In this document: in pieces, positions 47,901 to 64,000 of the stretch | How the letters are laid out: each line of letters opens with the position of its first letter | How positions within the stretch are numbered: the stretch's first letter is position 1 | DNA from: Progne subis subis | Taxonomy: Eukaryota > Chordata > Aves > Passeriformes > Hirundinidae | Reading direction: 5' to 3' | Length of the DNA: 64,000 nucleotides | Assembly (NCBI GenBank): GCA_022316685.1 | Contig: JAKJHU010000082.1 | Coordinates: 4,216,001-4,280,000 of the forward strand | Notes under the pieces: generated by a model | Told to the model about the DNA's origin: nothing | Databases searched by the model: none | What the model saw: only the letters and a program-made list of their open reading frames with translations | Made by a program: the position numbers and the translations under genes

Positions 47901-49346
47901 GTGACAAAGCCGGAATGAAAAATCTGTTCGACTGCAGGCTAAACTTGATTCCCCTCCGAGTTCCGTAGCTGTCTGGCTCGGCAGCAAAACCCAGGCACCG
48001 ACAACCAAGCTACTACTTGCGTTTGCCAGGTAACAACTCAAAAACATCCTGATTCCGCCCCCGTCCTCCTCCAGCCGACCCTTCGACGCCCGGAGCTGCG
48101 CAAGCCCCACGCGCCGTTCCCCTGCCCTCGCCGCTAACCCGCTCTGGCAACGTGCACGGCTCAGAACCAACCCTTGCTCTTATGCAATCCACGAGGGACT
48201 GCATTTTCACTGGCCTCCTTTTAAAGACGCTCGCTTGCCAGTGATTAATGCTGCTTAAAGCAGCTCAAGTTTCAGCGCTCAGGCTCGCTCTTGCCAACAG
48301 CGCTGGGCCAGGACGCTGAAGAGCTCTGGAAACTGCAGAGATTGTGGCTAACCAAGCGGCCCAGCACGGCTTATCTCTTCCACTTGAAAAGGAAAGGGAG
48401 TATTCAGGAGCGAAGCCGCCTCACTACGAGCGAGCATCACGTCTCAGAGGAACCCAGAGAGCAGCTCAGAGATATTTCCATGCGTTTGGCCGTAATTTTC
48501 CCCACTAACAAAAGACAGGGCATTGCGCTGTTTCATCTCGATGAACCCAAACCACACGTGCTTTCTCCCAAAAGCCCACGATTTCACTTTTGAGCCCCAG
48601 GAACAACTGCTTTCCCAAGGAAGCAACTCCAAACCCAGTGCAAATGTTTGCACAGGCACCCAAACATCTACCCCCGGAGAACAAAACCCCGGAACAGTCA
48701 CTTACAATTGTCAGACTGGAAATCTGGGACAAATTGTTCATCATCGGGGACCTGAGCTAAAAAAAAAAACAAACAAACAAAACAAAAAAAGTGGGTTTAT
48801 GGCGTTTTCAGTTCCCAAAGAGATGCTGGCTGAGAGATTTTACATGGCAAAAGGCGGAGGTGAAGACTTGCCTTCAGCTAGCCAGGCCTCTTGGAGCTGG
48901 CTGAGATCCTGGAAGAGCTCTGGAACAGAGTGAAAGACTTATGCGTGCCACAGAAGAACAAATAAAACTGCTATTATTTGCAGGATTATTTCTAAAACAA
49001 CCAACACGAGGCCAGTGCTCTGACGGGGCCGTGAGGCTGCCCGGGCCAGCCCTGCCTACCTTCCGAGTCATGGGCCAGGTCAGTCTCCAAAAATTTCCTT
49101 TTCCTATCGGACCCCGGCCGACCTCGGCCCTCCTCTGTGCAGGACTTCTGCAAGGAACGGGGCGACAGCTGCGATGAGGGCGGCAGCCCCCCGGGCTGGG
49201 GGTGCCCCCAAGGACAAGGGGGGCACTCCCAAGGATGGGGAAGGGGTGCCCCCAAGGTCGGGAAGGAAGGTGTGCACAAGGATCAGGGCGGGCAAACTTA
49301 CCCCGGGGCCCATGAAGGGAACCTGCTGGTCGTAGAAGCCGTCCAT
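38769..49346 (-). CDS. ETV5: ETV5, PEA3-subfamily ETS transcription factor (complete, 12 coding exons)
   Basis: Twelve exons join in phase to 1512 nt, predicting 503 residues (human ETV5 is 510). Residues 1-15 are [15 protein letters not shown], the PEA3-family start in a strong Kozak context (caccATGG). The acidic N-terminal activation region at about 38-78 includes [16 protein letters not shown] and the COP1-degron-like DDEQFVPD. Four SUMO-consensus sites are visible: IKRE (K89), FKQE (K256), IKQE (K286) and VKQE (K343). The ETS DNA-binding domain is about 359-441 ([11 protein letters not shown] through YVYKFV), with the recognition helix [14 protein letters not shown]. The C-terminus [11 protein letters not shown]...[10 protein letters not shown] is ETV5-specific; ETV1 and ETV4 end differently. 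The factor acts in the nucleus on GGAA sites downstream of FGF/RTK-MAPK signalling (family knowledge). DGKG lies 5' of it in the same orientation, as in human. Intron 3 has a GC donor. Confidence 0.97.
39107..39208 (-). CDS. ETV5: ETV5 coding exon 11 (ETS recognition helix)
   Basis: Encodes [19 protein letters not shown] then [15 protein letters not shown]. It carries the two arginines that contact GGAA. Donor AAG|gtgagt. Confidence 0.97.
39957..40126 (-). CDS. ETV5: ETV5 coding exon 10 (ETS domain, first half)
   Basis: Encodes [19 protein letters not shown], then [20 protein letters not shown] through FKLIEPEE. The conserved tryptophans and the VKQE SUMO site are intact. Donor GAGGAG|gtatga. 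Confidence 0.97.
40404..40472 (-). CDS. ETV5: ETV5 coding exon 9
   Basis: A 69-nt exon encoding [19 protein letters not shown] then RLE. Acceptor ttccctacag, donor GAGG|gtaaga. Immediately precedes the ETS exons. Confidence 0.96.
40866..40925 (-). CDS. ETV5: ETV5 coding exon 8
   Basis: A 60-nt exon encoding [20 protein letters not shown]. Acceptor ttccccctcag, donor GACG|gtgagt. Confidence 0.94.
41588..41847 (-). CDS. ETV5: ETV5 coding exon 7
   Basis: Encodes [17 protein letters not shown], a repeated YHRQLSEP motif, [15 protein letters not shown] and [14 protein letters not shown]. It contains two SUMO-consensus lysines. Acceptor ttctccggcag, donor TCAG|gtgggc. Confidence 0.96.
43448..43714 (-). 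CDS. ETV5: ETV5 coding exon 6 (proline/alanine-rich)
   Basis: The frame runs [19 protein letters not shown], then a very GC-rich stretch with seven consecutive prolines and many alanines, then [17 protein letters not shown] to PAEHR. Both ends match ETV5 closely while the middle is compositionally biased. Donor CACAG|gtaagg. Confidence 0.95.
43802..43931 (-). CDS. ETV5: ETV5 coding exon 5
   Basis: Acceptor tccttgcag, donor CTG|gtaggt. Encodes [15 protein letters not shown], with the SUMO site IKRE, through [13 protein letters not shown] to DKCLYNC. Confidence 0.94.
43932..48705 (-). other. ETV5 large intron 4, about 4.8 kb
   Basis: The longest ETV5 intron, bounded by gtaagt and tccttgcag. 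It contains two long A-tracts (45221-45246 and 45326-45349) and two blocks that look regulatory (44520-44790 and 47840-48000). No additional exon is recognised. Confidence 0.8.
45221..45349. repeat. Paired poly(A) tracts (26 and 24 nt)
   Basis: Runs of A at 45221-45246 and 45326-45349 are each preceded by a g/a-rich run (gaagg, aagggg). They are separated by 79 bases. Low complexity, read directly. Confidence 0.85.
48706..48756 (-). CDS. ETV5: ETV5 coding exon 4 (degron region)
   Basis: The acceptor is a long T-run ending ttttag. The exon encodes [17 protein letters not shown] and ends AATT|gtaagt. The DEQFVPD motif is the COP1-recognised element known in the PEA3 factors. Confidence 0.94.
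48872..48919 (-). CDS. ETV5: ETV5 coding exon 3, GC donor
   Basis: A 48-nt exon encoding [16 protein letters not shown]. Its acceptor is ctctgttccag. The only donor that keeps the frame and gives the conserved [10 protein letters not shown] junction is GAAG|gcaagt, a GC-AG intron. Confidence 0.92.
49060..49147 (-). CDS. ETV5: ETV5 coding exon 2
   Basis: Acceptor gttccttgcag, donor GAAG|gtaggc. It encodes [19 protein letters not shown] then [10 protein letters not shown], matching the family start of the acidic domain. Confidence 0.94.
49302..49346 (-). CDS. ETV5: ETV5 coding exon 1 (start codon)
   Basis: ATG is at 49344-49346 in the minus sense, encoding [15 protein letters not shown], with donor GGG|gtaagt. 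The exon probably extends 5' as UTR to about 49438, where a pyrimidine-rich acceptor (ccctccgccccccag) is seen. Confidence 0.95.
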
Positions 49347-49429
49347 GGTGCGGGCGAAGCGGGCAGTGCCCCCGGCCCGCTCAGCATCGACGCCGGCCCG
49401 GGAAGGGGGGTCCGGTCCGGGCTCCGGCA

Positions 49430-50530
49430 GGTGCGCCGCTGGGGGGCGGAGGGGGCGGCGAGGGGGAGGGGTCAGACCCTGGCCCCCGCCACCCCCGGGG
49501 CTGGCTCGGTGCGGCTGCGGGGCCGCCACGCCTCCCCGGGGAGCCGGCCCGCTCCTGCCGTGGCGGGTCGGAGCCCCCCGGCTCGTGATGTCACCTAATT
49601 TCTATAGAAACGGCCGTGACATCACGCGCCGTGGGAGCGGGGGGAGGCAGCGGGAGGAGGCAGCGGGGCGGGCCGCGCTTCGCTTCGCCTCGTTTTCCCT
49701 TCCCTTCCTTTCCTTTCCCTTCCCTTCCCCCGCCCCTCACCGCGCTCGGCGCTGCGGGGCCGCGCCGCAGCCGGGCTCGTTCCCACGCCGCCCCGCGCGC
49801 CCCATTCATAAACTCCGCCCCCCCCTCCTCCGCCCGCTTCTCCCCCGAGCGCGCGCACGAGCGCCCGCTCGCGCGCGCCCCCCGCCATTCACGCCGCGCG
49901 GCCCGCGCCATTCATAAACACCGCCCCCGCCCCGGCCCCGGGCCCCGGCCGCGCCGCGCCCCCGCCGCCGGGCCCCCACGTACCCGGCCGGGGCGCCGCA
50001 GCCTCAGCGGCAGCGGGGCGAGCCGGGAGCGGGGCCGGGGATGGCGCGGCGCCTCTCCGAGCCCGGGCACCGCGCTGCCGCTCTGCGCCGGCCCGCAGCC
50101 CCCGAACCAGCGGCCTCCGCCGCGCCCCGCCCCGCGCAGCTTGTTTACCCTCCGCGCCGGCCAATGGGGAGCCGCCGCTCCGCCGCCTGCGCCCTCTGAT
50201 TGGCTGCGGGCTCTCCCGGCGCCCGCCCGCGCGCCGCTCCGCCGAGCACCATTGAGACCGGCTGAGTGGGCGGGGGCAGAGGCGACCAATGGGCGTGCCG
50301 GGATTTGCCTGGCTCCGCCCGGAACGTTTTTCATTCATAAAAAAATAGAAGGGGGAAAAGACTGACGGGTGGGGCCGGGGCCGCGCAGGGTTTAAAGGGG
50401 ACGCGGCCCTTTGCAGGAGAGGGGATGGGGGTTACACGGGCGGCCCGGGGGGTCGGAGAGTTAGGGGGGGACAACCCTCGGGTCCGGGTCCAGGGTGGCG
50501 AGGAAGGGCCGGGTCCGTGCGCGACGTGCC
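49430..50530. promoter_or_regulatory. ETV5: ETV5 CpG-island promoter
   Basis: About 1.1 kb of extreme GC and CpG density lies immediately 5' of the ETV5 start exon. It has many GC boxes (GGGCGG and complements) and CCAAT boxes at about 50162 and 50286 (plus) and 50199 (minus). No TATA box sits at a fixed place. It also contains a pyrimidine tract at 49690-49733 and three CATTCATAAA decamers. The long open frames across it, up to 249 codons, reflect GC content and are rejected as genes. Confidence 0.8.
49984..50150 (-). other. ETV5: Candidate ETV5 non-coding first exon
   Basis: A good donor, CGG|gtacgtggg, is seen on the minus strand with the exon side ending at 49984. It would pair with the acceptor at about 49439, leaving a 545-bp GC-rich intron. 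The 5' limit is a guess placed below the CCAAT boxes. PEA3-family genes usually have a non-coding first exon. Confidence 0.4.
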
Positions 50531-52045
50531 CAGGAATGTGCCACACAGCAAGCCGTGCAGATGGTGTGCACCTAGGGCCTGGCAGGCCCCGGGGTCCCCT
50601 CTGCTCTCTTGGGAGGGGGTTTCACACAGGCAAGGCAGCGTCACACGGGACCCACCGCGAGCCCAGGGCTAACCCACGCCCGAGTACTGATTTCGGCAGC
50701 CTTTCCCTGCAGGCACCCTGGAGCCGGGGTTGCCTTTGAAAAGGGGCACGGGAAAAACAGTTCCCTCTTGCAAGGGCTTTGAGGCCACGGGTGCCTCCAA
50801 GCAGACTCATGGACACGCACACCACAGGCGTCCCAGAGGTTAGGGAATGAATTTAGGACAGAACGGCGCTGCTGGGTGCCTGCCAGGCCCCCCCAACCCC
50901 CACTGCTGCGTTTCCCTGCTAGTGCCTCAGTCCCTACCTGTAACAAGGGGATGAGACCTGCCGCGGGGACCTGGCAGCGGCTGCCCAGGGAGGACACAGC
51001 ACACCCCAAATGGGCTCCGTGGAGGCCGAACGTTGTGGAGGGAGACTAGGAAGTTACTGCCGGAGAAGGCAAAAACAAGGTGTTGGGTTACATACTGCAC
51101 ATCTCCCCTAGGGAGGGAGAGGAACCTTCCGCTTGGACCCCGGGAAGTCGCCCAGGGATTAGGAAGCCTGTCGGTACAGAGGTGTCGTGGCCGGCTTGCA
51201 ATCCTCAGGTCGTGGGTGTCCTGGGTGAGCTGCCTAGCGTGTCTTCGGGCTGCTGGCAGGAGCTCCTCTGTGGGTGCTGGGTCACCGATGGGCTCCCGGA
51301 GCCCCCCAGGGCCACCTGTCCCCCGGGATGTCCCCAGGGCGGTCACGGCACGCAGCTCATCCTGCCGCCGTGTCCCGATGGGGCGCTGGGGGGGTGCCGG
51401 GGTACCCCGCGTGCCGGGGGCAGGAAGCACGGAGGGCACGGGGTGTCCTCGCCGCCGGGGGCTCCGCCGGCACTCGCGCTCTCACTTCCCCTCGGCACAA
51501 AGGCGGCCGGGATTAAATCACTGCAGGTAAAATTAGCAGATGACACACGGGTGGGCGGGGGGCCGGCAAAACCCGGGCCGGGGAGCACAGAGGGGATGAG
51601 CGGGGTCACCGCACAGCCCGGGGGGCACGATGGGCAGCCCAGGTCAGACCTGCGCCGTCTGGGGGCTGCTCAGCACCCCGGGGACACGGAGAGGTGATGA
51701 GGCCGAGGGCGGCCGAGGGACAGGTGGGTGGGAGGTCGCAGGAAGAGCCGAGACCCCTGGAGAGCCAGGGCTGGCGGGGGGGCTGGGGGGGTGGTGACCG
51801 GTGCCTGCTAAATTTAGACCCCACTGATGAAAAAAAAAAAAAAAAAAGAAAAAAAATTTGCAGGCTCCAAATTTAGCCGGATGCAGCTCCCACTGAGCAC
51901 CACTTCATCGTGCTGCTGCTGCCAGCACCCCTTCAGCCCCGGCGTCCTGGAGTGGGCACCGTCTCTTTTAGCCCCCGGAGGTTGGGAGGCCACACCTGGC
52001 CAGGAATCACCCCCACGCAGCCCAGGACCAGCCGAGGAGTTCATT
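50531..52045. other. ETV5-DGKG spacer
   Basis: GC-rich DNA with no recognised exon on either strand. It contains an A-run at 51831-51858 and a possible CR1 relic at 51.5 kb. The long plus-strand frame starting at 51827 crosses into the DGKG 3' UTR and has no family resemblance. Confidence 0.6.
51505..51580 (+). mobile_element. Possible relic of CR1 reverse transcriptase
   Basis: The frame reads LQVKLADDTRVGG, close to the KFADDTKLGG catalytic-site segment of CR1 reverse transcriptase. The match is short and the surrounding DNA is not clearly CR1, so this is tentative. Confidence 0.3.
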
Positions 52046-54814
52046 CCCATCTTTATTGGAGGCAAGCCCACAGCAGTCCGGGTGTACACGGCAACACGCG
52101 CTATGCTACGGACACCATTCCATGCAGGCAACCACGGCTACACACACACAGCGAGGAGCGGGCTGAGGCTCCTGTGGCAGTGGGGCTCTCAGGGACCCCC
52201 AGCGCAGCACTGGCACCAGCGCCTAAGGGCTTCTTTGGAGGCTTGGTTCCGTCCCACGGATGGGAACTGGGAGACACTGGGGAACGGGGGGGATCAAGGC
52301 CTCGAGTGCCCCTCAGCTGCATGGCTTATTCCTCCCTGGGGCCAGGACAGTCCCAGGCTCTGTGGTCCCTCCTGGGCTCGGGACCTTTGCACCATCGGGC
52401 TGAGGAGGGTGGAGCTGGCAGGCCCATTGAGCCGTGCCTTTGGCAGTGTGGGAGCGGGTTGGAGCTGGGTGCCATGGTGCAGGTGGCAGGGATCATCTCC
52501 CTGGCCATCAGAGGGGACGCCAGGGTTGGAGCCGGGCAGAGTGGTGCTGGCGCGTCACCGTCCCACTGGCCCGGAGCGGTGGCCCAGGGCTCGCTGTGCC
52601 CTGCAGGACGAGGCTGGGTGTTCACCCCTGGAGCTGAGCCGCTCACCCCTGGCCCCGCCAGACCTGGGGGTGCAGGCACAGGCACAGGCACAACGCCCTC
52701 CTGCTTCCCCGGCCCCGCCAGCACCGCCAGCAAACCACGGCAGGGACCCCAGCGCCGCCCTTCGCCCGAGCCCAGCGAACCGCGACGGGGGCAAGGAGCA
52801 GAAGCGCCGCTGGGGCCACGCAGGCTCTGGGAGAAAGCCCTGCCTCGGGGCTGAGTGGGCAGGGAAATGGAACTGAACCCGCTGACCGTGTGTGCTGCCA
52901 TCCCACGGGACAAGGCTGTCACCCTCCCGCTGGCAAAGCCCTGGAGATGGCGGAGGTGGTGTTCTCACCCTCCCCGAGCGCGGGGCTCTGAGGCACGGCT
53001 GCCCTCGGCCATGGGCTGGGGAAAGGGAGGCGGCTGCTTCCAGGGACCTGGTGTTTGTTTGGCCTCGCTCCGTCTGCGTTCACCTGGCTACTCATAAACA
53101 GCTGCCTTGGGGGAGGAGGAGGAGGAGGGTGGATTTCTGCACTGGTGACGTGTGCCTGTGCACCCAGGTCACGGACAGCTCCCTTCCAGTCGCTGTTCAC
53201 TCTGAAACAGCGGTGGCAGCCCCCTCTGCCAGGGGAATGCTATTGAATGGGCACCTGCAGCATCGGGAGGGACTGAGGGGGCACTGCGGAGGACAGGCTG
53301 ATTTGTCCCAGCCCTGTGGCAGGTCCCAGCAGGGACGCAGTGGGGAGAAACAACAGTTTCTCACAATTCTCACAACAGTGACATCCACGGGGCGCACACC
53401 ACTCGCTCCCAGCTTGCTCCCAGCAGCACAGGAGCCTCCACCAGCCCCGAGGGAGCTGCCTGGGAGCAGGGCTGATTCAGGATGTGGCTGTATCCTGCGT
53501 GCAGGCCCACTGCTGGAGGCACCGGGTGACTGCAGAAGCAACCAGCAGCCCTTCCCAGGGGCCAGCCTTGCCAGCTCCTGGCTCCTGGGAGTACATTCAG
53601 ACCACCACAAGCTCCATGCACTCATCTATTTCCTGGTCCCTGTGCATCCCGGAGAGAAGCTGCATCCCGTGATCTGTCCATCCACGGGTGATGCCACCAA
53701 AACCTGCCTGTGCACCCCAGTGGGCCCCAGCAGTCATGCAGGCAGCAGCACCTGAGAGGCTCCTCGGGTTTGGAGAGGGCTGTGGGGAGACCTGGCCGTA
53801 CAGAAAGCGAGGAGCAATCACTCTGCCCCACTCCCTGCAGCGCAGGAGAGCCCATCAGAGGCAGCACCCGTCACACAGGGAGAGCACCAGCCTGGCAGAG
53901 CACACTGGGAGATGTGTGAAAGGTGCTGGGGGCACTTTCAAGTGAGAAGAGCTTCTGGATGTCTGTCCCCAGGGTCTGCAGCCCCCAGCGCGGGCTGGCA
54001 GGCTTGAGGAGAGAGGAAAGGTCCACGTCCAGAGGAAGGAGGTGCCATGGAGGACAGCCAGCAGAGAAAGGAGGTCATGTCTGTGTCCAACCTGGGCTCC
54101 TAAAAAAGTGACCCCCAGAGTCCCTTTTTTGTCCAGAGTTCGCTAAATAAATACATAAATATGAACACAAAGCCCAGGGCTGGGGCTGCACCCCCCCCAA
54201 AAAATCCCCTTTTTTTGCCATTTCCCTGTAAAAATGTCTCCTCCCATCCAGCCCACGCCTGTCCCTGTGCACTGTCTATCCCCAGCTTGTCCCACACCTC
54301 GTGGCTCCCTGGGCTGGCAGCAATGGTTCTTTGCATCTCTCTTAAACCCCACAGCACAGAGGGGAGCGGCCGAGACGGCTCCTCTAGGCTAAGGAAATAA
54401 ATAATTCCTCCCTTTGCAAGGACTGGGGGACAGAAAGCAGTGCAGTGAGACATCAAGTAGTCTTCAGGAGGATGATAAATAAATAGTGGGGCTTAGTGCT
54501 GCTTCGGAAGCACATTCACTGGCAGCTTGGCTGGAGGGTATTTAAATAAAGGGGGGAATTTAAAAATTCCAGTCCTAGTGCTGCTCCAGCAAATGAGCTC
54601 GCTGCATGCCAGCCTGCCTTCTCCCCTTCTTCCACCCCAACCCGAGAGGGCACTTCTGGAGGTCAGGAAGGAGCCTACAAGGCCTTTCCAGGATAAATAA
54701 TCCCCACTGGGCTTGGAGGGGGAGTTCCTGTCCCCAGCGCAGGATGGGGGTTTGGGGACCCCTGCATCAGGCAGGTGGCTGGGATGCTGAGTGCCTCCAG
54801 GCTTGGACGATGCT
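52046..54814 (-). other. DGKG: Probable DGKG 3' UTR
   Basis: It follows the stop with no gene on either strand. The minus strand has its only good AATAAA at 52052-52057 and several overlapping AUUUA elements between 54130 and 54700. Together these suggest a UTR of about 2.75 kb. Shorter forms cannot be excluded. Confidence 0.5.
52052..52057 (-). terminator. DGKG: Candidate DGKG poly(A) signal
   Basis: Plus-strand tttatt reads AATAAA on the minus strand. It is the only canonical signal I found between the DGKG stop and ETV5. Confidence 0.5.
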
Positions 54815-63891
<9,077 letters not shown>

Positions 63892-64000
63892 CTGCAAGGC
63901 ACGGGGACACCGTGGCACAGCGACCCGCAGGCATCTCCCTCCTGCTAAGGGTGCCCAGCAGGATTTTGGAAGCTCATCCTGCAGGGATGCCACTGATCCA

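Noticed and set aside
48756..48757. Acceptor five bases downstream (ctcag) for ETV5 exon 4
   Set aside because: Using it would break the reading frame with any donor seen, whereas the TTTTAG acceptor restores the conserved AEAQVPDD junction.
49345..50365. Several 100-250-codon frames in the CpG island
   Set aside because: GC-rich DNA lacks stop codons. The products are Arg/Pro/Ala-rich in every frame and do not match any family; the region is the ETV5 promoter.
51827..52876. 349-codon plus-strand frame between ETV5 and DGKG
   Set aside because: It starts in a poly(A) run, overlaps another 314-codon frame in a second phase and is antisense to the DGKG 3' UTR. GC composition explains it.

Overview
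This is a 64 kb piece of a vertebrate nuclear genome, almost certainly a bird. The evidence is several CR1 LINE 3' ends (the dominant avian retroposon) in both orientations, compact introns, a very GC-rich CpG-island promoter, and exons close to known vertebrate proteins. I cannot name the species. There is no bacterial, viral or CRISPR content and no tRNA or rRNA gene that I can see.

Three protein-coding genes are present. (1) BOK, BCL2-family apoptosis effector, plus strand, 3107-16405: three coding exons for the last 139 residues (C-terminal half of BH3, BH1, BH2, membrane anchor). The start codon lies left of the window. (2) ETV5, PEA3-subfamily ETS transcription factor, minus strand, coding 38769-49346: all 12 coding exons, predicted 503 residues, a 3' UTR down to about 37.19 kb and a CpG-island promoter around 49.4-50.5 kb. 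(3) DGKG, type I diacylglycerol kinase gamma, minus strand, 54815-63891 and continuing beyond the right edge: 14 exons for the last 484 residues (second C1 domain, catalytic and accessory domains).

Layout: 1-17.4 kb BOK introns, exons and 3' UTR; 17.4-37.2 kb intergenic DNA with CR1 fragments, an 8-bp satellite (26.3-26.7 kb), a 0.9 kb GGAT tetranucleotide array (30.5-31.4 kb) and candidate conserved elements; 37.2-50.2 kb ETV5; 50.2-52 kb short spacer; about 52-64 kb DGKG. ETV5 and DGKG lie head to tail in the same order and orientation as on human 3q27, which supports both names. BOK comes from the human 2q37 block, so the BOK-ETV5 interval holds a synteny junction relative to human.

The most unusual observation is in DGKG. 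The 802-bp intron 62768-63569 is mostly a 20-bp minisatellite whose unit is a near-copy of that intron's own 5' splice site and adjoining exon end, so the true donor sits at the edge of about 34 decoy donors that differ at intron position +3. Other points of interest are a GC-AG intron in ETV5, repeated CATTCATAAA/GC-box modules in the ETV5 promoter, an AU-rich-element cluster in the DGKG 3' UTR, and several AT-rich non-coding blocks that look like enhancers. Exon joins were checked by hand: all lengths and phases close without gaps.
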